Below, one piece after another: positions 10,340 to 21,254 of a stretch of DNA of 64,000 nt. This DNA is from Cydia pomonella (taxonomy: Eukaryota; Arthropoda; Insecta; Lepidoptera; Tortricidae), in the NCBI RefSeq assembly GCF_033807575.1, contig NC_084724.1:11585228-11649227 (forward strand). The letters run 5' to 3'. The position numbers and the translations under genes are program-made. A model generated the notes under the pieces. It saw only the letters and a list, made by a program, of their open reading frames with translations, was not told where the DNA came from and did no database searches. Numbering within the stretch: the stretch's first letter is position 1; every line of letters starts with the position of its first letter.

Positions 10340-10946
10340 GCTGTGAAGTTAAAGGACCCCGCTTACGCTAAAAATCAAACGGAAAAGGTCTACGTACAAG
10401 TAAAGGATGAAGATTGGAATATTATGAAAGAATCATCCGAGCAAACATTGCATAAAGTTATCTCGTTACCTTGCACCGAACTGCTTTTCGGCCAGGAAGT
10501 ATTCAAATAGGACGATGTTAATATTAACGCATTTAAGGAGTTCACGACCGCACTGATCGCCACATCGGGATCCAACGCATGGCCTACTACAGGTGACAGA
10601 ATATCCATTTCAAATTTACTAAAAATTCGGCAAGTGGAACGACTTATATACGGTATCAAAAGTAAATACGAACAGTTTGTTCGGAAACAGATTATTTTAA
10701 ATAAACTTGAATTTGGGGCAGATGTTAAGAAGGCCGAAAAACAATGTATCCGCGTTCTTGAAGAAAAATATCATTAATTTAAGTAACTGGATCAGAGTTC
10801 GCCAACCTTTTTGGAAAATACATCTGGATAGGTATAAAAAGTGTAACATAAATATAACAACAGTGGCTTTGAAAGCTGTATTTAGACCTCGGCCTAAAGT
10901 GTTGTCAAATGTAGAAAATGTGACTTCAGCATCAATATTTACCTAA
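10340..10946 (+). pseudogene. Broken coding-like segment of unknown origin
   Basis: One plus-strand frame from about 10340 to 10776 has protein-like composition, rich in K, E, Q and I, with one in-frame TAG at 10508-10510. After a further stop near 10777 the protein-like text seems to resume in another frame up to 10946 (ending NVENVTSASIFT). A frame shift is therefore likely. I do not recognise the family. It lies antisense to, and just upstream of, the first recognised GMC exon. It could be an old viral insertion, a transposon gene remnant or a decayed host gene. No splice signals explain the stops. Confidence 0.4.
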
Positions 10947-11450
10947 TTGCTTGCAATGCAATGCAAATGAGAAATACCTCATAACTATGTGCAGCAATAG
11001 GTACCAACAGGCAAAAATCGTAAGATGCCAATCAATCATTCAAAATGTCCCATTCTTCACAATTCATGCAAATTAGAATGACGACACAATATTGCGTAAA
11101 ACAATAAAAATGTAGACATTGCGAATGACCAAATTCAAATGAAACTATTAATGAATCACGCGACGCTAATATACTCCTTTATTTTGGATAATTTGCATCA
11201 GCATCAGCCTTTGGCAATGGCGATTGTAAGATTGTTTAATCGTTTTCTCACGCGTGGATATTAAACTTTAGATATCATCTTAATTAAAATTTACGACAAC
11301 ATGTTACCAACGATCCGATCTGGACGCGATGAGAGCAAACGACGCAATATTTGGACAAATTATTTCGCTCATTTGCTCAAATTTTTGATTTTGTTTAATA
11401 TTTTACAGTTAATATTTTCTTCGGATTGGTGTGGTGAAAAAAATTGTGTT
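10947..11450. other. AT-rich intergenic stretch, nothing recognised
   Basis: No convincing exon, RNA gene or clear repeat was seen. The short frame at 11301-11489 runs into the next repeat and does not look like protein. Confidence 0.5.
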
Positions 11451-11454
11451 TCAC

Positions 11455-11632
11455 TCGGGGGCAAAATTTGTTTAACCCTCGTGCTTTGAAACCCTCGCAA
11501 AGCTCAAGATTCCACTTTTCGAACCACTAGCTACGCTCGTGGTGCAATTCTAGAATCGTTCGCTTGCTCGGGTATCAATATTAACACGAGCGGTTAAACA
11601 ACAACCTTGCCCCTTGTAAAACAAATAACTAT
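11455..11632. repeat. Repeat with inverted ends (GTTTAACC...CTCG)
   Basis: The left side GGGGGCAAAATTTGTTTAACC and the right side GGTTAAACAACAACCTTGCCCC are related as inverted repeats. The centre has the ACTAGCTACGCTCGTGG and TTCTAGAATCGTTCGCTTGC motifs that I know from many lepidopteran intergenic regions. Confidence 0.65.
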
Positions 11633-12051
11633 TATTTTAATTTCATCATATCGACAACTTTATACGTTTAGGGCTATGCGGATCTTAACATAAGACAAAA
11701 ATGTCTCGTCATTTGCAGATATTTGTGTGTCCTTCCTGTTTTCCTTGTATCTGTTTTTTGCTAATAACGTAAAGTACAGATTTATGACCCGTATCATAAG
11801 CCTGAAATCGATTTCATTGCAACCTGACGTACAGGAAATGATTAGTTACGCAATAAGAAAATTTATTCGCCATTGTCAAAAACATAATTACCATATTTCA
11901 TTTACGTACTTATATCATTGTGATTACGTAACCAACTTTGTCAGTCATACTACTCAAACTACTGAAACATTATGACAAAGCATCTTTTTTTCAAAATCAG
12001 GTAATGAGGCGGCACCTTATTAAGCTACTGTTAGGTATTAACGGGGTCTTC

Positions 12052-12345
12052 GAAAAACCGGGCAAGTGCGAGTCGGACTCGCGCACGAAGGGTTCCGTAC
12101 CATTATTTATAAAAACGGCAAAAAAATTATGTTTGTTGTATGGGAGCCCCCTTTAAATATTTATTTTATTATGTTTTTAGTGTTTGTTGTTATAGCGGCA
12201 ACAGAAATACATCATCTGTGAAAATTTCAACTGTCTAGCTATCACGGTTCATGAGATACAGCCTGGTGACAGACGGACGGACGGACAGCGAAGTCTCAGT
12301 AATAGGGTCCCGTTTGACCCTTTGGGTACGGAACCCTTAAAATGG
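12052..12345 (+). repeat. Lepidoptera-wide interspersed repeat (GGGCAAGTGCGAGTCGGACT)
   Basis: The block opens with GGGCAAGTGCGAGTCGGACT and GAAGGGTTCCGTACCATTAT. It continues with ATGTTTGTTGTATGGGAGCC and a GACGGACGGACGGACAG run, and ends with GGGTACGGAACCCT. This ordered pattern is very common in moth and butterfly genomes. Related 3' ends occur at 25165-25235, 28595-28640 and 44497-44600. Its superfamily is not clear to me. Confidence 0.75.
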
Positions 12346-12847
12346 GAAAGTACACAAATTGGGGACAGGACAAAGCTCGGAGCAAATGGAAAAGCACTGT
12401 AGAGGAGGCCACAATTAATGCTTAGGTACAGTGAGCATAAATAGGAATGGATGAAACTATGCACCAGAAGTATCTATCTGTTACAAATTAATTGTTTTAC
12501 GATCTACATACAGGCAGTGAAAAAAAAAAAATCTTCTACTTGTGACGCGTAGGTATAGCAGACTATACTGAATATGCCCATTAACGGGTCCCCACTATTT
12601 TTTTTACAGCCAGTATATATAGATTGTAGAACAATTAATCAGTATCCGCTAGTTTTGATGCTGAACTAAGAGATTATCTGACATGTATGCATGTGACGTC
12701 CGCGCGCCTCTGTCCGCGCGTCCACTGTATCCTGGCCTGCGCGCGAGTAATAAACGAGCTTCCATCGTAGGCACTTGTTTCATTGCTAAGTACTTACATA
12801 CATATTATTATCAAAGCAGGTAAGTATCTATCTACTTAAGTAATAGG

Positions 12848-12982
12848 AAACACCCCTATTATGGGACTAGCACCAGTAATGGGATGGTATAGAGTAAACA
12901 CCCCTATGATGGGACTGGAACCAGTAATGGGATGGTATAAACACTTCTATGATGGGACTGGCACTAGTAATGGAATGGTTTA
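12848..12982 (+). repeat. Three tandem copies of a 43-48 bp unit
   Basis: Units begin at 12848, 12896 and 12939 with AAACACCCCTATGATGGGACTGG-like text (first 20 bases shared with small changes) and end in GTAATGGGATGGTATA. The spacing is 48 then 43 bp, the difference being a short TAGAG-type linker. No open frame runs through all three. Confidence 0.85.
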
Positions 12983-13205
12983 GACAAATCCTGTAAAATA
13001 AGTATTTACCATCAGGTTTTAAGCTCTTGACAACATTTTAGCATAAACAAGAGCAATAGAGCTGCTTACTTTTTTTATTACTTTGAAAATTAATGGCGCC
13101 ATACATCCCATGACTGGAGCAAAAAAACATAGTTTTAATTTGTTAATAATATTGAAACCAATTTCAGCAGCTTTGATTAAATATATAGAAAACATAAAGG
13201 ACGAA

Positions 13206-13400
13206 CAGTACCTCTAGTGTAAATTTAATCGACATCATAACGTGACGAACGCGTTTGCGTTAAGTCTCATTTTGTATAGTATTTTGAGTTTCCAAAACGT
13301 CCCGCTTGGCGCGCTCTTTCTAAATCACATACAAAATGAGACTAAACGCAAACGCGTACGTCACGTTTCGAAATCGAATTTATTTACACTAGGGGTACTG
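13206..13400 (+). mobile_element. Palindromic MITE family A, copy 1 (CAGTACCCCTAGTGTAAAT)
   Basis: The ends CAGTACCTCTAGTGTAAATT and AATTTATTTACACTAGGGGT-ACTG are inverted repeats. They extend inward through ACGTGACG, GCGTTTGCGTTAAGTCTCAT and TTTTGTAT on both arms (about 75 bp). The centre has CCAAAACGTCCCGCTTGGCG. Sister copies lie at 21255-21447 (same orientation) and 31110-31274 (opposite orientation). Confidence 0.85.
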
Positions 13401-14041
13401 AACATTCGACTTTTAACGCATAAAGCGGTAGAAATTTTACAGTTGTCGGTGAAATAACAAAAATACTCCAAATTTTCTCTTAAATGTCCCATGATTGGTG
13501 CCGTTTAATACTTTTAGTAGCTCTCTAAATAAGTTAATAGAATCGACAAAGGTACATAAAAGCTTATCTAGGTTGCAAAATCGAAGTTTAGATATAGTCA
13601 AAAAGCCAGGTCAAGACGCATTTCCTCTTTACTAAGTGTTATTCAAGTAATGTGCTCGTCACGCCAACACGTAACAAGCATATACCCACACAAGAAATGG
13701 CCAAGTGCACAGGACGGAAGTCTGAATCGCACCGAATGCCCTTTGGGTCGCGGCACCTCCCACGTACTCGTACGTGTTGACGTTGTATACTTACGTAACA
13801 TAAGTTTAACTTGATCAATTACAGATTTCGTGCTGGGTACTACTTTATAACTGTGAATAACGGTGACTTTCTCTAGTATGTTTGGTTTAGGTCATGGCTT
13901 GGTTTGGTAAATCGTAAGATCTGTAGAATTCACAACATATATCTACCTAAGTATTGCATTCATTTCCGAGTGATCTTACTTGATTTAATGGGATCTTCAG
14001 ATGCGTAGCAACTGTGCATAAGCAGAGGCTGACATATACTG

Positions 14042-14179
14042 GTCTCACGTCGGTAAGCGTTCGCGGTAACGATCCAGAGACCGTTCGACGTGTTGCCTCC
14101 CTGTCACACTTAAGTGCGAATTTACATGTGCGACAGAGAGGCAACACGTCGAACGTGGTCCGCGGTAGGCCCTCTGATA
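14042..14179. mobile_element. Foldback MITE with GCGGTAGGCCCTC end
   Basis: The inner arms CGTTCGACGTGTTGCCTCCC and its near reverse complement (GAGGCAACACGTCGAACG) surround a short AT-rich loop. The right end CGCGGTAGGCCCTC is the same terminus as the element at 5719-5813. The left outer end is less clear. Confidence 0.65.
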
Positions 14180-14614
14180 TCCATCATACACATTAGAAGT
14201 TTGTCTCGAATGTCTTGATCCTTGACTATCTGATGTTATTTCCCTTGAACTACCTTACTCTTCGTTCCCGAGAAAAACTATATGCATCATATAATAATCT
14301 TTTGATGGAGGTCAAGCAAACATTTAGATTAAATATGCTTGATGCACAGTAATGTAAACAATATGTAAATTGGTAAAAAATATTTGTGTAATAAAACAGT
14401 GATACTTATCCTTCAAAAAATCCGAAGTTTAGTGCAACCTCGCTAACACTCGGACCTCGATTAGACGATGTAAGACGAAATCCTCGTTAACATGAAAAAA
14501 ATGCTATTATCTTCCCTTCAACGCTCAAAATGTCCATAACTCATTTCACCTAATTAAGACGAAGTAACTAACGATTCGCTCCACGGCTTCGCTCCATCGC
14601 ATATATCTTAGAGA

Positions 14615-14878
14615 CATTGAGATATATCTATGGACAGGCCTTACGGTCAATAATAATGGGACCAGTACAGCGGTGTCACGCACACGAATTCGAACCAATC
14701 GTGCAGTCTCACGCTACAACGCGATTGGTTGAAGAGTTCGCTTTACGCGCGCTTTTGGTCGCCAGTAGTTGCAGTTGTATGATTGGCTCGAATTCAAGAG
14801 TGACACCACTGAACTAGCACCATTTCTTAATTATTATTTCGTGTGCCCGTAAGGCCCGTCCTTAGATATATGTCAATG
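14615..14878. mobile_element. CATTGA-type MITE with 8-bp target duplication
   Basis: The two ends, CATTGAGATATATCTATGGA and the reverse complement of TCCTTAGATATATGTCAATG, are inverted repeats extending about 90 bp inward (through CAGTACAGCGGTGTCAC and ACGAATTCGAACCAATC). The sequence CTTAGAGA flanks both sides (14607-14614 and 14879-14886). An 8-bp duplication suggests a hAT or P-type source. The open frame at 14617-14817 is the palindrome being read through. Confidence 0.85.
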
Positions 14879-14886
14879 CTTAGAGA

Positions 14887-15500
14887 TTATTACGTTAAAT
14901 TGTTAAATACATACAGATTTTATTAAGAAAATAGACATTAGGTGTAAATGAAACGGGACTTTTGAATTACATTATAAAATGACATTTTGTAGTTCATTTC
15001 CGTGATTCAATGTATTTTATTGAACACGCAAGCTGGTTATAAAGGTTAAGATATGTATGTTTACATATACTGCAACAAAAGCTTTGCTGTCGCCAACGTC
15101 CTTATAGCATTGACACAAGGCTTCCTTCACCTTACACCGTGAGGTTTTTTTCACTGAGGAGTTATATCCTCTTTGGACTAAACTTGTTTATGGTGGCTGG
15201 ATAAACTAAGTCTGAATTCTGTTTTGACACTAACTGCCAATGTCTGCCACGGAACCTCAATGAAACCTCAAAGTTAAGTGTAGTTTGTTCTGTACATAGT
15301 GTAGTGTTCATATTGTTTAATAGTTGTATGTAGTCTATTAGTTAGTCGTAATTTGTATTTCTTTGCAGATCGGATACTCCACCGAACACTGTCTATGACC
15401 GTAATAATATTCATAAACTAGCCGTGTCTTATCCAACCTCGACATTGGCAGAATCATCAACACCTTGATGGAGCCATAACACGAAAAATTGATTGATTGA
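14887..15500. other. AT-rich intergenic stretch
   Basis: No gene or clear repeat unit was seen, apart from the probable 3' UTR of the minus-strand LINE fragment that starts at about 15500. Confidence 0.4.
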
Positions 15501-15880
15501 AACCTCAAAGAAGGTATACTATGCCCAAGGACACCTGCAACACCAGAGGGGTTGTAAGTGCCCATGGATTTAAGGTACGATCTTTCCTTGAAGGTCGGAT
15601 CGTTTAGCTGTCCGAGGTAGGAAGTTTCTGGCGAAACGTATAGTTGAGGACTGCCATCTAAGTGGTGAAGATGGAAGAGTTGTCGCGTAGAGCGACGGCG
15701 GAAAGATGCAGCAGGGATTAATCCGAACAATTCCTGGGAGCACTCCCCGTTATACATGCTATAGAAAATTCAGAGCGAGGCTACATCTCTACGCAGCGAC
15801 AAGGAGTCAATCCGATCTGAAAAACGGTGGCAGCCTACAATTCGAGTCGCCCGCCATTGGACGCGGTCTAGAGGTAGAAG
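15500..15880 (-). mobile_element. Jockey-like LINE fragment, end of ORF2, broken
   Basis: On the minus strand the frame reads RIDSLSLRRDVASL, an in-frame stop, then YNGECSQELFGLIPAASF, HLHHLDG, and TYNPSGVAGVLG. This order matches the C-terminal tail of jockey-like reverse transcriptase ORF2 found throughout Lepidoptera. The stop and the divergence show that it is dead. A related tail on the plus strand is at 57500-57895. Confidence 0.85.
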
Positions 15881-16034
15881 ATGGCATTGTGGTGTGTTGT
15901 GTGCATGTGAGATGCCACTGGTATTACCTATGTAATAGTAAGGTAGATGCCCGAGTGCTCGTCACTGGCCCAGTACATGTCAGCTTTAAACAAGTCATCG
16001 ACGTCATTGTAAATGGAGATGGAGATGTAAAAAG

Positions 16035-16632
16035 TAGAGATGTGCCGACTACGGTTTTGGCCGACTAGCCGACTAGCCGACTAGTCGGCAGTCAGGTGGC
16101 CGACTAGTCGGCCGACTAGTCGGCGTAGCCGACTATGGTCTTCGCCTAAGTTCGGGCGTAATCGGGAACGTTCGGGTCGCCTGATTCGCTGCCGCACGAG
16201 GTTGCGTTTTCATGTTTTGACTAGTTTTGTTTACCTTTCCGATTCACTTGTTGCTCCGGTGTGTTATTATTAGAAAAACATACATAACGAATCGTAATTG
16301 TTGTTTAAAAGTTTAAATAAACAAGTAGTGATCTTTATAAACATTATGACTAAAAGAAAATCACGCGTGTGGACATTTTTTGACGATGTTGAAGATGATT
16401 CAAGTAAAGTGAAGTGTAATCAATGCCTACTTATTTCGCGAGGTGGACTGGGTAAATCGGCAAACACTTCGAGTATGGTGGTTTTTTATTTTATTTCCTT
16501 ATTTTTTTGGAAGATCTAGGCAGCCGACTATTCGGCTCATTTTGCCGACTAGTCGCCGACTAGTCGCCGACTATAAATGTGGCCGGATAGTCGGCTTTCC
16601 CGACTAGTCGGCGACTAGTCGGCACATCTCTA
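16035..16632 (+). mobile_element. hAT-family relic with BED finger exon and intact 8-bp target duplications
   Basis: The ends are inverted repeats beginning TAGAGATGTGCCGACTA (left, 16035) and mirrored at the right (ending 16632). Just inside both ends are arrays of the palindromic motif CCGACTAGTCGGC. The 8-bp sequence GTAAAAAG flanks both sides exactly (16027-16034 and 16633-16640). The 598-bp body holds a fragment of a BED zinc finger gene (16345-16472). This combination identifies a shortened hAT transposon. The exact duplications suggest a fairly recent insertion. Confidence 0.92.
16345..16472 (+). pseudogene. BED zinc-finger exon of a hAT transposase, truncated
   Basis: From the ATG at 16345 the frame reads through SRVWTFFDDVEDDSSKVKCNQC and GGLGKSANTS before a candidate donor (GTATGG at 16473). 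The aromatic W-FF spacing, the CxxC pair and the following G-rich turn match the first half of a BED finger. The second half (the His/Cys pair) and all of the catalytic RNaseH-like transposase are missing. The element is therefore non-autonomous. Confidence 0.8.
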
Positions 16633-16646
16633 GTAAAAAGGAAAAG

Positions 16647-16666
16647 GGAGAGAGAGAGAGAGAGAG
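16647..16666. repeat. (GA)n microsatellite
   Basis: Ten GA units just outside the right duplication of the hAT relic. Confidence 0.85.
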
Positions 16667-17175
16667 GTATTAGCATGTCGAATACATTAACGTTTACTTT
16701 GGTTCTTACATGGTCCGTTCATCAATGGTAGCGCAAATGGAAACAATCTTGTTGCAAGTGTTGGCGTAGTCATCGAAAGCTCGTCTGGCCGAAGGTTAAA
16801 TATCTCATATCATTAGCGTCAATGATCTTTTCACGAGCAAAACATCATGTTTAAAGTAAATGTTTAGACGCATAATTTTTCTGCGGTTGACAACTTATCG
16901 GGTACATTTGTGTCAAAAATTGAATATTGGTCATGGTCGATGAGTAGACGATGGATAAATAATTCAATTTATTATGACTCAAATACCTAGGTCGTACGAA
17001 ACTGTTTATAGTTTTAAACGGAGTGGGTATTTTTCTCAAGTTTTTATTTAACTTGCAATGGACCCATGTATGTATGTAACAATGTTTGTATGGGTAAAAT
17101 CTTGTGAGTTTTGTCCCACTTTCCGGTTTTCGATGAAGCTGAAAATTTTCAATATAATTTGAAAAAATAACGCTA

Positions 17176-17412
17176 CCGTAAAACTACACAACTATAGTCC
17201 AATACTGCAACTATGGTCCACAAGTTCGAAAGGAAATTAAGTATCTATACCAATGTTCCTTTTGGTTTACTCCTAGTTTTACCTTCCATTTATAAACATA
17301 CTTTGCCTTAGAACTACAAAAATATAGTAAAATACACACCTGAACGAGAAAAATTGAGTTTATTTGTGGACCATAGTTGGGAGCTTTGGACTATAGTTGG
17401 GGGGTTTTACGG
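17176..17412. mobile_element. Tc1/mariner-type MITE flanked by TA
   Basis: The left arm CCGTAAAACTACACAACTAT and right arm ATAGTTGGGGGGTTTTACGG are imperfect inverted repeats of about 50 bp sharing CAACTATAGTCCAA and CAACTATGGTCCACAA. TA occurs at 17174-17175 and 17413-17414. There is no coding region. Confidence 0.85.
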
Positions 17413-17689
17413 TACCTAATTGTGTTTGGAGTTTTTAGTCTCGATGAGTATTAGTTGCCCGTGGAAAGATAAGTACAGTCAGCGATAAAAGGTTGCACCA
17501 ATTTTTCCGGTTGATGTGAGCCTTGGAAGGTTACTTGAACTAGCATTCGAAGGAATCTTTTATTTTATCCATATTAATATATATGACGAGTTATATAGGC
17601 ACGGTTTATGGCAAAGAATTTGAGATTATTATTTGAAAATGTTCATAGAGCGGTTCTTTAAGTTCACATTAAAGGCTCACGACTCAGCA

Positions 17690-18010
17690 ATAATGACTTC
17701 ATTACGAAACTCTTTAGAGAATTATAATGAATTTGACCAATCACGTCTCGTCTCAAGACGACAAAACCAAAAGATTGAACAAAAGACATCAAAGCGCTTC
17801 TTTATAGTAAATAAGAAGTTCGTTGATGTCTTTTGTTCGATTCTTGTATCTACTGAGATACTAACCTTATATTATATAATTATTTAAGTTGTATATTGTA
17901 TAGTAGAATAAGTATAATTTTCATTGACTTATTGAATATTGTATACAATAGTGATACCTTTAACACGGTACGCGACTGAAAAGCTCTCAATTAAATCACA
18001 ATTGTATAAA
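17690..18010. repeat. GACATCAA repeat family, copy 1
   Basis: The block contains facing ACAAAAGACATCAA motifs (17781 and, inverted, 17823-17836), CATTACGAAACTCTTTAGA, and a right part with AATAGTGATACC and GACTGAAAAGCTCTC. The same blocks recur in other orders or orientations at 24355-24785, 32030-32300 and 37775-38215. The frame at 17633-17887 is part of this repeat. Confidence 0.7.
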
Positions 18011-18548
18011 ATACAACATATTTTGTTCAGTGAGTTTTCTACTACCATTTTCTTAATTTTTATTATGTACTAGGTCTATTCAGATATTCTTCCATGCCAC
18101 AAACTTTTTTTTTTCAAGTTGACCAATGATTAATCTCACGGTGCTCATTGAAAGAAAAGACATCGACAAGGTTCGAAATGCAGCACAATGCTTAAAAGAA
18201 ATTACTTATATTTAAAAAGGCCGCAGAACGATACTGACGTAATCTCATTGACTTAACCGTATCATTATCCTTATAGGTAATGTAACTTCACTGAATAAAG
18301 TATTCGTCTATTGTGTCTAATAAAACAATTTCTCAGAAGTAACACTTGCGCGCGCGACGCTCTAAAGGCCATTGGGCCGACCCTGGCGTTCGGAGCTTCA
18401 ATACCGTCCTGTTGACATCATATTGCCCAATAATCGTTGTAAATTGCATGAAACAAAAGCACACCGAGAACTGAGGCTTTTTGTTTCGACGATTTACAAG
18501 ATATTAACTGTTCAGCATTAATTTGTAAGATTCAAGCCACGGATAGAT

Positions 18549-18736
18549 TAGGGACAATTGCTACGTGAAGCTAGCGACGTCAAGTGAAGTGCCGCGACGT
18601 TGCCGGACTTTGCTCGACTTGTTAGGTGACATGACAAGGCGTGCAATGTCGCCCGACATGTCGAACGAAGTCCGGCAACGTCGCGGCACTTCACCCAACG
18701 GCGCTGGCGACACGTGTCGTGGGACAATTGTCCCTA
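18549..18736. mobile_element. GC-rich foldback MITE, TAGGGACAATTG ends
   Basis: The left end TAGGGACAATTG is mirrored by CAATTGTCCCTA at the right. Inner arms, AAGTGAAGTGCCGCGACGTT then GCCGGACT, are matched exactly by AGTCCGGC then AACGTCGCGGCACTTCA. The element is strongly GC-rich in an AT-rich setting and can form a long hairpin. TA at each border suggests a Tc1/mariner-type target. Confidence 0.85.
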
Positions 18737-18924
18737 GTCAATAGTCCCTAGTATATACTAGCCCTGCACGGGCCTTCTTCAGCCCTGGATTCAGTTCTAA
18801 CACATCACGAGATGTATTTTTTGTGTTCAATTATAGCCTTCATATTTCAGGCATTATTACCGAATACTTACACCAATGAATGCTAAAGTTTAATTAGCCT
18901 TCAATAAATAATCTTCTTCTTCAA

Positions 18925-19025
18925 CTAGCGTTTTCCCAGCCTAGCGCCAGGGTCCGCTTTCCTACTTAATCTTCTCCACTTTGCCCGATCTTCGGCATCC
19001 TCTGATGTGAGATTGTTCAGCCTTC
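18925..19025. repeat. Fragment of a lepidopteran LINE 3' region
   Basis: It contains GTTTTCCCAGCCTAGCGCCA, GGGTCCGCTTTCCTACTTAA and TTCTCCACTTTGCCCGATCT, a block I know from many lepidopteran repeats. There is too little sequence to assign a clade. Confidence 0.5.
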
Positions 19026-19181
19026 AATAAATAATAAATGCAAAAAATCGTATACAGACATTTCCAATTTCCATGTGTGATATGTTTGTGTGGGTCAAAA
19101 TGAGAAAGTGTTAATTTATATTTAAATGTGCGTGTATCTCTCTGTGTTTCGACACAGTTCTTTTTTGCATCTATGAGTAAT

Positions 19182-19567
19182 GTTACGGGTCTCTATTGTT
19201 TCCTATAAAGTTTTAAGTCATAATGTTTGTCCGCATTTTCATTAGCCATAATTAGGTTTTGGCCATAAAACAAACCTAACCTAACATAACCTATCTATAG
19301 AATAACCTAAGGAAATTCCTGAAAAGTTTGCGGTTTCAGAGTTATGACTAATAAAAATAAATAAAATAAAATAAAAATAATTTCTTTCAGACCTAGGTCC
19401 ATACAGTGTTAGTTTAACTTACTCTAAAAAGTTATATTATATTATTATTGAAATAAATTCAACTTAAAATATTTTAGGGTTTAATCAGTAGCCAGGCACA
19501 TACACTAATGATAATAAGACTATCATTATATTATGACTTTCAATAAGTAGTATGTCAAACAAAGGGA
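19182..19567. repeat. GGGTCTCTATTGTTTCC repeat, copy 1
   Basis: It shares with 35278-35528 the ordered blocks GGGTCT.TATTGTTTCC, GTCATAATGT, TGTCCGCATTTTC, CATAAAACAAACCTAACCTA, GCGGTTTCA and TATGTCAAACAAAGGGATCC. An AT-rich insert makes this copy about 130 bp longer. There is no open frame. Confidence 0.75.
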
Positions 19568-19569
19568 TC

Positions 19570-20995
19570 CTGTAATGGTAATGTTACTTCTTCACCTCCC
19601 CACAAAATTTGGCACATGTTTTTATTCGCAAACACGACATATTTATAAGGCTGCTCTAGCTGTTGTATGCTCTAAGGCTGACTTAGATAACGCTGTAATT
19701 TAGGTAGACGTTCCTCTAACATCCAAACAAGATGCATTTGAAGCTCTGAATGTCTGCGATGCAGTGACTTCAGAGACTTTTCCGCAAATGGACAATTGTT
19801 TAGTCTAATGTTTTTCCAAAATAAACTACGTTAATATTTTCAACTGTTTGCTTGATTTCTTAAGCTTTAAGTAATGAATCCACACAGTATTTTTGAAACA
19901 ACGCTCCCGACGTTATTACGTTTAACTGTATAATTTGTCGATTTTTACGTGCCTAGTTTGCTCTCAGGGCAATGAAAACGGGTCACTACAAAATACAAAG
20001 TGTATAGAAAAGAAAATAGTCAAATTATATATCTGTCCGATTCAAAATTGCTTGTCCAATTTGTAATCGAATTATATAATCGCTCTAAATCGATTTATGT
20101 GGCAGTTGTAAACATATCGGTAATGCTAATACACCTGTTGAAGACAACAATCGGTCGGCGCCCGCCCATTGACTCCTTTCAAAACATGCCCAAAGATCAA
20201 TAGAGCAGCAACTCAAAATCGATATCTAATCGAAAATGACATTTAAATGTTTGTTTTCAAGATAAAAGTTTCAAGTGTATGTGTTCAGTTTTTTAGTGCA
20301 TAAGAACGTTAAAATGCAGAATCTAGTCTATAAAACTGTTCCAATTATAACAATGTATTGTATAATGGACCATACTTTCTTGAATAATCATGCTCTGCCT
20401 CTCACTAGATAGATATCATGAGAGCTGCAATAGAAATTCGGACACAATTAAATGTCATAACGATATTGTTTGAGGTAACATTTTGATCCTATACTTAGTA
20501 CGCTTTTGTTATTCGATGTAACATAGATGCTTTGTTGGGTTAGGTCTGTTGTAAAAACTACGCTATCATTATCTTAATATCGCCTTTATTGCTTCGTATA
20601 TAGAGTTGATATTCAAAAGATAAAAGGTGTATCGGAGTGCAATTTGAAGTCAGAACCGCAAAATACCAGAACTACATTTATCCATTGAAAGCTATCGTCA
20701 TTTGTTTTGTTTCATTTATTAAAAATCAAATAATAAGCTTCACTTTTTATTTTATTTGTATTTCCGTCTATGGCATTTTCAATCTAATTCAAATCAACAA
20801 TAAAAATCTATTTTAATGTAACATCCGTCCCGTTCTTAGCGTTCCGAAATACAGGTCAAAATGTGAATTAACTACCTCCCTACTTAATTAATAATGAACA
20901 GGTAACCTTCTCATTTCTAATTAGAATTTGGTTTGATCCTACACATAGAAGGTCGATCAATCGTATATATGTACATATACGGAGTCGCAGCGATT
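19570..20995. other. Intergenic stretch without recognised features
   Basis: This is AT-rich sequence with scattered short frames of no protein character. No tRNA, clear repeat or exon was seen. Confidence 0.45.
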
Positions 20996-21254
20996 TACCG
21001 CAGATATATTATCTGTATATGCGTTTTGCAGACTCATGGGGATTGATAATAAACTATTTAATTATCACGGTTACACTCACTTGACTTTTTTCGTCGCTAT
21101 TGGCGACATGTGTCCAAATCAGTGTAACCATGATATTTAGATATTGTGGGATTTATTATTCCCGCCCGCGCGCACCGCACTGTAGCGCCAAGCGCCGCTC
21201 TCGACCGCGCTCTCCCAGCTCAACTCCGTACTTAACGCAGACCCGCAGTGTGAT

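Noticed and set aside
12640..12790. Possible solo LTR (GC-rich block ending AGTAATAAACGAG)
   Set aside because: It has a poly(A)-like signal and base change suggestive of an LTR, but no second copy, clear TG..CA ends or target duplication was seen.
13970..14020. Possible 5' exon of the GMC gene on the minus strand
   Set aside because: An ATG followed by a phase-compatible donor exists, but the peptide has no signal sequence, the site borders a MITE, and no other support is visible.
21150..21250. GC-rich block that could be a promoter or CpG island
   Set aside because: No TATA, initiator or exon follows, and it borders a MITE directly.
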